Source: an uncultured Bacteroides sp. (GTDB taxonomy: Bacteria; Bacteroidota; Bacteroidia; Bacteroidales; Bacteroidaceae). From it: a DNA stretch of 29,791 nt. Below are positions 14,807-22,278 of the stretch, one piece after another. The position numbers and the translations under genes were made by a program. The DNA is taken from the NCBI GenBank assembly GCA_900546355.1, contig URCM01000028.1, positions 1 through 29,791 of the forward strand. The letters are read 5' to 3'. How positions within the stretch are numbered: the first letter of the stretch is position 1; each line of letters starts with the position of its first letter. The notes under the pieces were generated by a model, which was not told the DNA's origin, did not search any database, and saw only the letters and a program-made list of their open reading frames with translations.

Positions 14807-16090
14807 TCAGAGATATTCCGGAACCTGGCTCAAGTGCAGACTGTTCGAGCCTTTAATCAAGACAGTGAAACCTTCGGGCTTGTCAGACTGCAACGCTTTT
14901 ATCGCTTCGCCTACATTCTCGAAATGCTCGTATGCCGACGTGGCTTTCTTAAACTCCGGCCCGACTAATATCACACGGTTGAAACGGCATTCATCCAAAA
15001 AGCTTATAATCTTCCGGTGTTCGTCCAGGCTGGCTTCGCCCAACTCACGCATATCTCCCAGTACGACCATCTTATGCGCCGCCTGCATCTGGCGGAAATT
15101 CTCCAACGCCGCCATCATGCTGGTAGGATTGGCATTATAAGCATCTACAATCAACCGGTTATGCTCCGTTTCCATCAGTTGCGAACGATTGTTTTGAGGA
15201 CAATACCCCGACAATGCCCGGCAAATGTCTTCGGCTTCTACCCCAAAATCCCTGCCTACGGCTATTGCCGCCAATGCATTGTCTAAATTATAAGAGCCTA
15301 TCAGGTGTGTCTGTACCGAATATGTATTTCCTTCCGAAACCCACTCGAAAGCCAAGAAAGGCGAGCAAGACAAAAGCTTGCCGCTTACAAACAAACCGGA
15401 CGCCTGCCCGTAACGCACGCAATCCAAACCGGACGCCATGCCGTTGAGATACGGGTTCTCGTTTTGGATAAAAATGGTGGCATTGCCTTTCCCGCGCAAA
15501 TAATCATACAATTCCCCTTTGGTCTTGATGACTCCCTCGAAGGAACCGAAACCCAACAAATGCGCTTTGCCTACATTTGTTATCAACCCGTAATCGGGTT
15601 CGGCAATATGCACCAACGCCTTTATCTCGCCCGGATGATTGGCCCCCATTTCCACTACAGCCATTTCGTGTTCTTTCGTCAGGCGCAACAGGGTCAGAGG
15701 AACACCGATGTGATTGTTCAGGTTTCCTTGGGTAAACAATACCTTATATTTCTGGCCGAGCACCGAAGATACCAGTTCCTTGGTGGTGGTCTTCCCGTTT
15801 GTTCCCGTAATGCCGATAACAGGCGTCTTCAGCCGGCGGCGGTGATAGTTGGCCAATTGTTGAAGTGTTTTCAGGCAATCATCAACCAAGATACATCCTT
15901 CGCCAGCATATTCCGCCTCGTCTACCACCGCATACCGGCATCCTTGCGCCAAAGCCTGGGCGGCAAAAGCATTGCCGTTAAACGTTTCGCCTTTTAAAGC
16001 AATAAACATCCCGCCTGCCGGACAACGGCGGCTATCGGTAGTCACCGTCCCGCACTCCAAAAACCGATTGTATAATTCTTCCAATTCCAT
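14807..16090 (-). CDS. murF: UDP-N-acetylmuramoyl-tripeptide--D-alanyl-D-alanine ligase MurF
   Basis: A 427-residue cytoplasmic Mur ligase that adds D-Ala-D-Ala to UDP-MurNAc-tripeptide, the last cytoplasmic step in making the peptidoglycan precursor. The N-terminal UDP-binding domain contains TTDSRRCPAGGMFIALKG. The central ATPase domain has VIGITGTNGKTTTKEL (P-loop about 92-103) and VVEMGANHPGEIKALV. The C-terminal domain has IVDAYNANPTSM and VVLGDMRELGE. I start at MELEELYNRF (16090) because the frame upstream (to 16144) encodes a cysteine-rich stretch foreign to MurF and overlaps the likely promoter. It stands alone, away from any dcw cluster, which is common in Bacteroidetes. Confidence 0.95.
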   Translation of the reverse strand: MELEELYNRFLECGTVTTDSRRCPAGGMFIALKGETFNGNAFAAQALAQGCRYAVVDEAEYAGEGCILVDDCLKTLQQLANYHRRRLKTPVIGITGTNGKTTTKELVSSVLGQKYKVLFTQGNLNNHIGVPLTLLRLTKEHEMAVVEMGANHPGEIKALVHIAEPDYGLITNVGKAHLLGFGSFEGVIKTKGELYDYLRGKGNATIFIQNENPYLNGMASGLDCVRYGQASGLFVSGKLLSCSPFLAFEWVSEGNTYSVQTHLIGSYNLDNALAAIAVGRDFGVEAEDICRALSGYCPQNNRSQLMETEHNRLIVDAYNANPTSMMAALENFRQMQAAHKMVVLGDMRELGEASLDEHRKIISFLDECRFNRVILVGPEFKKATSAYEHFENVGEAIKALQSDKPEGFTVLIKGSNSLHLSQVPEYL

Positions 16091-16115
16091 ATTTTTTCTT
16101 TTATTTACATAGGTA

Positions 16116-16145
16116 CAAATATAGCAAGAATAAACCGAACACAAA
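16116..16145 (-). promoter_or_regulatory. Bacteroidetes-type promoter for murF
   Basis: On the minus strand TTTG (16145-16142), an 18-bp spacer, then TATATTTG (16123-16116), a perfect -7 box 25 bp before the murF ATG. The spacer is slightly shorter than the usual 19-21 bp. Confidence 0.55.
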
Positions 16146-16177
16146 GGAATGGAGAGGAAAAAAACATCCTTCCAAGT

Positions 16178-16209
16178 CTTGTATATCTCAATAAAAACGC
16201 ATACATTTG
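16178..16209 (+). promoter_or_regulatory. Bacteroidetes-type promoter for the SPFH gene
   Basis: CTTG (16178-16181), 20 bp, then TACATTTG (16202-16209), a perfect TAnnTTTG box 35 bp before the ATG at 16245. It is divergent from, and does not overlap, the murF promoter. Confidence 0.7.
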
Positions 16210-16244
16210 CGATATCAAAATAATATCATATTAAATACAAGCTT

Positions 16245-17192
16245 ATGGAAACACAAGAAACACTATTCAAGGGATTTAAAATGAACGGATTCGTCATGCT
16301 GTTCATACATTTAATCGTAGTCAGTGCCGCCATCGCAGCCTGTTTCATACAGGGAAGCGAAGCGATGTACGGAATAGGAACCCTGCTCTCCATCGCATGG
16401 TGCGTTTTGTTTGCAGGCTATATGCAATTGGAGCCGAACGAGGCACGCGCCATGGTGTTTTTCGGGAAATACAAAGGAACGTTCAAAGATACCGGATACT
16501 TCTGGGTCAATCCGTTCCTCAACAAGAAAAAGCTTTCGCTCCGCGCGCGTAACCTTGACGTGGAACCCATCAAGGTAAACGACAAGATAGGCAATCCCAT
16601 CCTCATCGGGTTAGTACTGGTATGGAAACTAAAAGACACCTACAAGGCAATGTTCGAAATTGATTCGCAAACGATGGCAGCAAGCGGAAAGGAAGGGGCA
16701 GCCAATGCAGGCAATGCCATAGCCAGCCGCATGAACGCTTTCGAGAACTTCGTAAAAATACAAAGCGATGCCGCCTTGCGCCAAGTGGCAGGACAATATG
16801 CCTACGATAACAATGAAGGCGAAACAAACGAATTGACCCTGCGCTCGGGAGGCGAGGAAATCAACGAGCAACTGGAACAAAAGCTCAACGAACGCCTTGC
16901 CATGGCAGGAATGGAAATAGTGGAAGCACGCATCAATTACCTTGCATACGCACCTGAGATTGCAGCCGTAATGCTCCGTCGCCAGCAAGCCTCTGCCATC
17001 ATCAGCGCACGCGAGAAAATCGTGGAAGGAGCCGTATCCATGGTACACATGGCACTGGACAAGTTGGAGAAAGAACAGATTGTGGATTTGGACGACGATA
17101 AAAAAGCCGCCATGGTGAGCAACCTCTTGGTTGTATTGTGTGCCGACGAAGCCGCCCAACCGGTATTGAATACCGGCACGCTGAACCATTAA
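16245..17192 (+). CDS. SPFH/Band 7 domain membrane protein
   Basis: A 315-residue protein with two N-terminal membrane spans (about 14-36 and 41-60) followed by a cytoplasmic SPFH domain. YMQLEPNEARAMVFFGKYKG begins the domain, FKDTGYFWVNPFLNKKKLSLR and RNLDVEPIKVNDKIGNPI follow, and the tail has the coiled-coil-like segment EEINEQLEQKLNERL with ARINYLAYAPEIAAVMLRRQ. SPFH proteins oligomerise on membranes as scaffolds for proteases or lipid microdomains; the precise role of this group is unknown. An Arc-like protein follows after 85 bp in the same direction, an arrangement I recall as recurrent in Bacteroides. No NfeD or FtsH gene is adjacent. Confidence 0.88.
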   Translation: METQETLFKGFKMNGFVMLFIHLIVVSAAIAACFIQGSEAMYGIGTLLSIAWCVLFAGYMQLEPNEARAMVFFGKYKGTFKDTGYFWVNPFLNKKKLSLRARNLDVEPIKVNDKIGNPILIGLVLVWKLKDTYKAMFEIDSQTMAASGKEGAANAGNAIASRMNAFENFVKIQSDAALRQVAGQYAYDNNEGETNELTLRSGGEEINEQLEQKLNERLAMAGMEIVEARINYLAYAPEIAAVMLRRQQASAIISAREKIVEGAVSMVHMALDKLEKEQIVDLDDDKKAAMVSNLLVVLCADEAAQPVLNTGTLNH

Positions 17193-17224
17193 TCCGGTTT
17201 TATCCACAGTATTAACACGAAACA

Positions 17225-17260
17225 AGGGAAGCGCGCCAAAGCGAACAGACACGCTTCCCT
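17225..17260 (+). other. Hairpin between the SPFH and Arc-like genes
   Basis: AGGGAAGCG (17225-17233) and CGCTTCCCT (17252-17260) are perfect 9-bp arms around an 18-base loop, ending 17 bp before the Arc-like start codon. No T-run follows, so it may trim or shield the mRNA or modulate translation of the second gene rather than terminate. Confidence 0.45.
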
Positions 17261-17277
17261 ATGACAATCATCATCCT

Positions 17278-17481
17278 ATGGCAAAGAAAGAAAGCACGAC
17301 CAAAAGTTTTGTCCTGCGAGTAGATGCGGAAACGATGGACGCCATAGAGAAATGGGCAGCCGACGAATTCCGTAGCATCAACGGGCAATTGCAATGGATT
17401 ATCAACGAAGCCTTACGCAAAAGCGGAAGATTAAAGAAGAAAAAGCGTCATCCGCAAGCGGAAGAAACACCAGAAGAATAA
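17278..17481 (+). CDS. Arc-family ribbon-helix-helix DNA-binding protein
   Basis: A 67-residue protein. SFVLRVDAETMDAIEKWAADE followed by FRSINGQLQWIINEALRKSG is a short beta-strand followed by two helices, the ribbon-helix-helix fold of Arc/CopG/TraY proteins, with alternating residues FVLRV as the DNA-reading strand. The C-terminal tail is strongly basic, then acidic (RLKKKKRHPQAEETPEE). Such proteins bind DNA as dimers and often autoregulate. It follows the SPFH gene by 85 bp with a hairpin between them and is probably co-transcribed. No toxin gene follows, so an antitoxin role is not supported. The target is unknown. Confidence 0.82.
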   Translation: MAKKESTTKSFVLRVDAETMDAIEKWAADEFRSINGQLQWIINEALRKSGRLKKKKRHPQAEETPEE

Positions 17482-17502
17482 GCCACACAAACGGATAGAT
17501 AT

Positions 17503-17602
17503 TCTTAGAAGCTGTTTTGAATTTCTCCAAAAAGTTTTTCTTGGCTTGATGTATCCGTTTTCGTGTGTGCTTTGGGCGATAAATTCAAAACAGCTCTTAA
17601 AG
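17503..17602. repeat. About 100-bp inverted-repeat (MITE-like) element
   Basis: Left arm 17503-17524 and right arm 17581-17602 are inverted copies. The inner 15 bp (AGCTGTTTTGAATTT) are identical and the outer 7 are degenerate; the 56 bp between encode nothing recognisable. The left end matches 682-704 at 22 of 23 positions. Size, terminal inverted repeats and a second copy in the window suggest a non-autonomous transposon derivative or an IS remnant. Confidence 0.55.
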
Positions 17603-17671
17603 GGGCATCCCGCATACCCGGTTGCAATAAACCGCATAATCTTCCTGATTTATCCATAAACGACATGCAGT

Positions 17672-17766
17672 ATAACTGCGGCACCGGTACGATTACTAAT
17701 CGTACAGCGTGACGATTACTAATCGTGCGGCATGACGATTACTAATCGTGTCGGCGATGCAGTTAT
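17672..17766. repeat. Triple 15-bp palindrome at 23-bp period
   Basis: ACGATTACTAATCGT (perfect 7-bp arms, one central C) occurs at 17689-17703, 17712-17726 and 17735-17749, each offset by exactly 23 bp with 8-bp spacers. The set is bracketed by ATAACTGC (17672-17679) and GCAGTTAT (17759-17766). It lies between convergent genes, 9 bp past the end of the LolC/E-type gene. Confidence 0.85.
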
Positions 17767-17774
17767 CTCCCGTT

Positions 17775-19025
17775 TCATTCGAAACGGATAGAACGCGCCG
17801 GATGAATGCGGCTAATCAGATAAGACGGACCGACTAACATCAGGACCGATACGACCAACGTGCCGACATTGAGCAACAACCATACCCAAACATTCAGCTC
17901 TACAGGTACGGCATCAATATAATACACGGCAGGGTCGAGCTTGATGACACGAAAAAAATATTGCACGGCACAACACGAAAGTGCCACGACATTGCCCCAC
18001 AACATCCCTTTCCGGATAAGGAAAAAAGCAAACGAAAGGAATATCTTACGCACAGATGTATTGTCGGCTCCTAAAGCTTTCAACACTCCAATCATGTTGG
18101 TGCGCTCCAAGATAATGATAAGGAGTCCGGAAATCATCGTGAACCCCGCCACCCCTGTCATCAGAATCAGGATGACCCATACGTTAACATCCAACAAGTC
18201 GAGCCAGGCAAATATCTGCGGATACACTTGTTCGATGGTCTGCGCGTAATACTTGCCGCCATACCGGTCCGACTTCCCGTCCAAGCAAGAAAGCACCCGC
18301 TCAGCGGTCGCATCCAGCAACGCATAGTCGGACACCTGCATCTCCAGTCCGCCCACTTGCCCCTGCTCCCAGTTATTAAGGCGCACTACCGTACGAAGGT
18401 CTGTCAACAGGAACAAATCGTCATACGAAGAAAAGTTTGTCTGATAAATGCCTGCTACCTTCAAGCGCCGGGCACGGATATTGTCTTCCAGATAATATGT
18501 ATCCAGTTTGTCGCCCACTCCTATCTGCAAACGGTCGGCTATCGTTTTCGAGACCAAGACCTGATTGGAAGGAACCGAATCGGTAAAAAGCGGTATCCTG
18601 CCCTCTACCAGATGACGATGCAAGAAAGTGGTGTCGTATTCTTGAGCAATGCCCTTCAGCACGATACCTTGGAAATTATCGGAGGTCATAATCATCCCCG
18701 GCTTGGTAGCATAACGCTGCACACGGCTTACGTTCGGAACAGCACGCAATACCGCCATCAGGCTATCATCACCCACAACAGGAGCAGCCTGATATGTCTG
18801 AGCCTCATCCAGGCTGGTCACTACGATGTCCGCCCCCACCCCAATGACTTTATCTCGTACCTCATGCTTGAATCCGATAACCACTGCCACCGAAACAATC
18901 ATCACGGCAAGCCCGATGGCGATGCCTGCCATCGCGATACGCACGGCAGGCTTCGACACGCTCTTATCGTCTTCTTTTTCCTTGATCCGATAAATGCGGC
19001 GGGCTATAAAAAGTTTCCAGTTCAT
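17775..19025 (-). CDS. LolC/LolE-type FtsX-family ABC permease
   Basis: A 416-residue inner-membrane protein with the LolC/E layout. There is one N-terminal span (about 30-51, IAMAGIAIGLAVMIVSVAVV), a large periplasmic domain (about 52-275), then three spans containing the FtsX core (WVILILMTGVAGFTMISGLL, ERTNMIGVLKALGADNTSVRKIF). The N-terminal LFIARRI matches lipoprotein-releasing permeases, which hand lipoproteins from the inner membrane to LolA. The C-terminus PSYLISRIHPARSIRFE is typical. The LolD ATPase is not adjacent. It follows the aminotransferase by one base (TGATATG) and so must share its transcript. A single LolC/E-like permease acting as a homodimer is usual in Bacteroidetes. 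Confidence 0.85.
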   Translation of the reverse strand: MNWKLFIARRIYRIKEKEDDKSVSKPAVRIAMAGIAIGLAVMIVSVAVVIGFKHEVRDKVIGVGADIVVTSLDEAQTYQAAPVVGDDSLMAVLRAVPNVSRVQRYATKPGMIMTSDNFQGIVLKGIAQEYDTTFLHRHLVEGRIPLFTDSVPSNQVLVSKTIADRLQIGVGDKLDTYYLEDNIRARRLKVAGIYQTNFSSYDDLFLLTDLRTVVRLNNWEQGQVGGLEMQVSDYALLDATAERVLSCLDGKSDRYGGKYYAQTIEQVYPQIFAWLDLLDVNVWVILILMTGVAGFTMISGLLIIILERTNMIGVLKALGADNTSVRKIFLSFAFFLIRKGMLWGNVVALSCCAVQYFFRVIKLDPAVYYIDAVPVELNVWVWLLLNVGTLVVSVLMLVGPSYLISRIHPARSIRFE

Positions 19026-19026
19026 A

Positions 19027-20229
19027 TCAATCGTCTACACGTCCGGGATAAGCCTCGAGTGCCTTACGGAGCACGAACAACGCACGTGCCAAATCCTCTT
19101 TCTTCAAGACATATGCCAAGCGTGCCTCGTTTTTCCCCGCGCCAGGTGTGGTATAGAATCCTGCCGCCGGGGCAAGCATTACGGTTTCACCTTCGTAATC
19201 GAAGTCGCTCAAACACCATGCACAGAATTTTTCGCTATCGTCTACCGGCAATTTGGCCACCGTATAGAAAGCCCCCATCGGAATGGGTGAATAAACGCCC
19301 GGAATCCGATTCAGCCCGTCAATAAGACACTTACGGCGTTCTACATATTCATCGTATGTATCCCGCGTGTATTCTTCCGGCGCGTCCAACGAAGCTTCAG
19401 CCGCTATCTGCCCTATCAAAGGAGGGCTGAGGCGCGCCTGACAGAACTTCATCACTGCCTTGCGCACTTCCTCGTTCTTGGTAATCAGCGCACCAATACG
19501 GATGCCGCATTCCGAATATCGCTTCGACACGGAATCAATCAACACGACATTCTGCTCGATGCCTTCCAAGTGGCAAGCGGAGATATAAGGAGAACCGGTA
19601 TAAATGAACTCACGATACACTTCGTCCGAGAAAAGGAACAAATCGTATTTCTTCACCAAGTCACGAATCTGGTTCATCTCCCGCCGCGTATACAGATAGC
19701 CGGTCGGGTTATTCGGATTGCAAATCAGAATGCCTTTCGTCCGCTCGTTGATCAGTTCCTCAAACTTTTCCACTTTCGGCAATGAAAAGCCTTCGTCTAT
19801 CGTAGTAGTGACTGTACGGATAACCGCACCCGCCGAGATGGCAAACGCCATATAATTGGCATACGCCGGTTCGGGCACGATGATTTCATCGCCCGGATTC
19901 AAACAACTCATAAAAGCGAACAATACCGCTTCCGACCCGCCTGTGGTAATGATGATATCATCGGCTGTCAGGTTAATGTCGTACTTCTTGTAATAGCCTA
20001 CCAGCTTCTCGCGATAGCTGCGATATCCTTGGCTGGGGCTGTATTCAAGCACCGTACGGTCGATATTGCGAATCGCATCAAGGGCCGCTCGCGGAGTAGG
20101 AAGGTCTGGCTGACCGATATTCAAGTGATATACACGAATTCCTCTCGCTTTAGCAGCTTCTGCCAACGGTGCCAATTTCCTGATAGGCGACTCGGGCATT
20201 TCAGTTCCTCGAATGGATATATGTGGCAT
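19027..20229 (-). CDS. Class I/II PLP-dependent aminotransferase
   Basis: A 400-residue fold-type I aminotransferase. Substrate and PLP motifs are LNIGQPDLPTP (36-46), YSPSQGYRSYREKL, TTGGSEAVLFAF, ICNPNNPTG (Asn171 region), FSDEVYREF (Asp202) and SVSKRYSECGIRIG, with Lys236 forming the Schiff base. The overall pattern fits aspartate/aromatic aminotransferases of subgroup I-gamma type. Substrate preference cannot be read reliably. A strong TTTG-N20-TATCTTTG promoter lies just upstream. The stop is one base from the start of the LolC/E-type gene, a pairing that looks like chance co-transcription rather than a pathway. Confidence 0.9.
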   Translation of the reverse strand: MPHISIRGTEMPESPIRKLAPLAEAAKARGIRVYHLNIGQPDLPTPRAALDAIRNIDRTVLEYSPSQGYRSYREKLVGYYKKYDINLTADDIIITTGGSEAVLFAFMSCLNPGDEIIVPEPAYANYMAFAISAGAVIRTVTTTIDEGFSLPKVEKFEELINERTKGILICNPNNPTGYLYTRREMNQIRDLVKKYDLFLFSDEVYREFIYTGSPYISACHLEGIEQNVVLIDSVSKRYSECGIRIGALITKNEEVRKAVMKFCQARLSPPLIGQIAAEASLDAPEEYTRDTYDEYVERRKCLIDGLNRIPGVYSPIPMGAFYTVAKLPVDDSEKFCAWCLSDFDYEGETVMLAPAAGFYTTPGAGKNEARLAYVLKKEDLARALFVLRKALEAYPGRVDD

Positions 20230-20254
20230 ACAAATAAAATTTTAAATATGGTCG

Positions 20255-20286
20255 CAAAGATAACCCGAAAGAACAAAACCCGCAAA
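20255..20286 (-). promoter_or_regulatory. Bacteroidetes-type promoter for the aminotransferase-permease operon
   Basis: On the minus strand TTTG (20286-20283), exactly 20 bp, then TATCTTTG (20262-20255): both elements match consensus. The -7 box lies 25 bp before the ATG. Confidence 0.78.
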
Positions 20287-20440
20287 CATTTCCCATGAAA
20301 ATAAATGCCGGCTTAACCTTAAACAGCGGCTAAACTCTATCAAAAAACATAAAAACGACCGGTGCGTTTGACTGGTAATCCGGAAAAAAACTTTATATTC
20401 GTCCACGTTAATAACCACTATCCTTTTAACTTAATCGATT

Positions 20441-21676
20441 ATGGATTTATATTTACTCATATTTACCACGGGAACTTATAACGCCGAGCAGGTATACGAA
20501 AGCCACAGAGAGCTGTTCATCGCACTGGAGAAGCACTTTACGCTTCACCTTGTCGACTACAGGAAAGCCGATAAAATCCCATCCAACGCCTACAAGATGG
20601 CTTTCATCGGAAGTGGAGGAATCGAAGACAAAGTAGTCCAGAATTTCAGCATTCTCCCCTATCCCGTCACTTTATTGAGTGATGGGCTGTACAACTCATT
20701 GGCCGCGTCGCTGGAAATATCCGCCTGCTTCGGTTCCAAAGACATGAAAGTACGTATCATCCATGGCCCGGTACCCGATATGGTAAGACAAGTATTGAAT
20801 CATCACCAAGCCTTTGCCGCCAAGCGAGCCTTGAAAGGCAAGCGCATCGGCGTGCTGGGAATTCCGGCTCCATGGCTGGTGGCAAGCCATGTCGATTATC
20901 TTTTGGCGAGCCAACGCTGGGGAGTGACCTACGTAGATATCCCTGCTGAAGAAATATACAAACGCTTTTATTCGATTACAGACGATGAAATCGGGGTAGA
21001 AGCCTCCATCTTCGCCAACCAGGCGAAAGCTTGCCAAGACACGACCCCCGAAGACCTGTTATGCTCCATGAGGTTTTACAAAGCAGTAAAAGAACTCTGC
21101 GCCTCATTCAAGCTGGACGCGGTGACACTTTCATCTTATTCGTTTACCGACAAGCTGAAGACTTCAGGGTGTCTGGCATCCGCCTTACTAAACGACGAAG
21201 GCATCCCTGCCGGTACGGAAGGTGACCTGCAAGCCATCATGACCATGCTGATGGTGCACACGGTGACAGGCAAACCTTCCTTCATGGGAAATCCGTCCTT
21301 CATCGACCCTAACCGCAACGAACTGGTTTTAGCACATTGCTCCGTGCCTACCCGGATGGTAGACGAATTTATTATCCGCGACCATTTCGAGACCCACAAA
21401 GGTATCGCGCTACAAGGACTGATGCACGAAGGTGACATCACGCTGTTCAAATGCGGAGGAGAATGTTTGGACGAATATTACCTGTCGGAAGGCTATCTGA
21501 CGGAAAACACCAATTTCATATCGGCATGCCGCACCCAGTTCCGCCTGAAAATGGACAAACCGGTGGGCTACTTCCTGAACAATCCGTTAGGAAACCACCA
21601 TATCCTGCTATCAGGCAAACATAGCGAAGCTTTACAAGAATTCATGTCGCAAAACCGGTGCAAGCGGCGCGAGTAA
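20441..21676 (+). CDS. L-fucose/L-arabinose isomerase-like protein
   Basis: A 411-residue cytoplasmic protein of the fucose isomerase-like superfamily: an N-terminal Rossmann-like region (about 1-230) and a C-terminal isomerase domain. Candidate metal/substrate residues are Glu260 in GIPAGTEGDLQAIM, Asp289 in NPSFIDPNRN and His299 in LVLAHCSVPTR, matching the Glu-Asp-His set of fucose and arabinose isomerases. It is shorter than FucI (about 590) and AraA (about 500) and sits with no kinase, aldolase or sugar transporter, so a fucose or arabinose pathway is not supported. It lies divergent from the aminotransferase. A TTTG (20367) and TATATTCG (20394) upstream are a weak promoter with a long 23-bp spacer. 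Confidence 0.78.
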   Translation: MDLYLLIFTTGTYNAEQVYESHRELFIALEKHFTLHLVDYRKADKIPSNAYKMAFIGSGGIEDKVVQNFSILPYPVTLLSDGLYNSLAASLEISACFGSKDMKVRIIHGPVPDMVRQVLNHHQAFAAKRALKGKRIGVLGIPAPWLVASHVDYLLASQRWGVTYVDIPAEEIYKRFYSITDDEIGVEASIFANQAKACQDTTPEDLLCSMRFYKAVKELCASFKLDAVTLSSYSFTDKLKTSGCLASALLNDEGIPAGTEGDLQAIMTMLMVHTVTGKPSFMGNPSFIDPNRNELVLAHCSVPTRMVDEFIIRDHFETHKGIALQGLMHEGDITLFKCGGECLDEYYLSEGYLTENTNFISACRTQFRLKMDKPVGYFLNNPLGNHHILLSGKHSEALQEFMSQNRCKRRE

Positions 21677-21723
21677 AACCTAAAATAAATGCTCCACCCT
21701 ATCCGTCATTCCAAATTTTAATG

Positions 21724-21731
21724 TACTTTTG
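21724..21731 (+). promoter_or_regulatory. -7 box for the DUF4494-yggS-DHOD operon
   Basis: TACTTTTG matches TAnnTTTG perfectly, 46 bp before the ATG. No good -33 TTTG is seen at the expected distance. Confidence 0.45.
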
Positions 21732-21777
21732 CAAGGAAAAAACGCTATTTTATCATTAACACAAACGTACATACATT

Positions 21778-22257
21778 ATGATGCATAACTGGTTCGAATG
21801 CAAAATCCGCTACGAAAAGGTAGCGGAAAACGGCATGAATAAAAAAGTGACAGAACCCTATTTAGTAGATGCGCTGAGCTTTACCGAAGCCGAATCGCGT
21901 ATCATCGAAGAAATAACACCGTTTATCAGCGGAGAGTTTACCGTGACCGACATCAAGCGTGCCAACTATAGCGAGCTTTTCCCCTCGGAAGAGGAAGCCG
22001 CCGACCGATGGTTTAAATGTAAACTCTACTTCATCACATTAGACGAAAAAAGCGGAGCGGAAAAGAAAACAGCAGCCAATATGCTGGTACAAGCAGCCGA
22101 CTTGCGCGATGCCGTCAAGAAACTGGATGAAGGCATGAAAGGTACCATGGCAGACTATGTCATCGCTTCGGTGGCGGAAACAGCCATCATGGACGTATAT
22201 CCTTACTCGGCGGAACCCGACGTACAACCGGAATTTCCCGATGCGGACAAACGATAA
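21778..22257 (+). CDS. DUF4494 domain-containing protein
   Basis: A 159-residue soluble, acidic protein. WFECKIRYEKVAENG near the N-terminus and WFKCKLYFITLDEKSGAEKK in the middle are two related WF(E/K)CK(I/L) units, so the protein looks like an internal duplication of a small alpha/beta module, each followed by a (V/L)VDA/VQAADLRDAV helix. This matches DUF4494, a Bacteroidetes family of unknown function. Two ATGs are adjacent (21778 and 21781); either could serve. It is first in a tight three-gene run with yggS (21 bp downstream) and the DHOD-like gene. I cannot assign a function. Confidence 0.82.
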   Translation: MMHNWFECKIRYEKVAENGMNKKVTEPYLVDALSFTEAESRIIEEITPFISGEFTVTDIKRANYSELFPSEEEAADRWFKCKLYFITLDEKSGAEKKTAANMLVQAADLRDAVKKLDEGMKGTMADYVIASVAETAIMDVYPYSAEPDVQPEFPDADKR

Positions 22258-22278
22258 CAGTCAATAAAAACAGATAAG

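Noticed and set aside
17278..17481. Antitoxin of a toxin-antitoxin pair
   Set aside because: The fold fits, but no small toxin gene lies next to it; the neighbour is an SPFH protein.
17672..17766. Possible CRISPR array (three repeats at 23-bp period)
   Set aside because: Repeat 15 bp and spacers 8 bp are far too short, the repeats are fully palindromic, and no cas gene is present.
18228..19325. 365-residue plus-strand frame
   Set aside because: Antisense to the LolC/E-type gene and the aminotransferase, with His/Arg-rich low-complexity content typical of reverse frames.
20367..20401. Promoter for the fucose-isomerase-like gene
   Set aside because: TTTG and TATATTCG are 23 bp apart and the -7 box has a mismatch; too weak to list as a feature.
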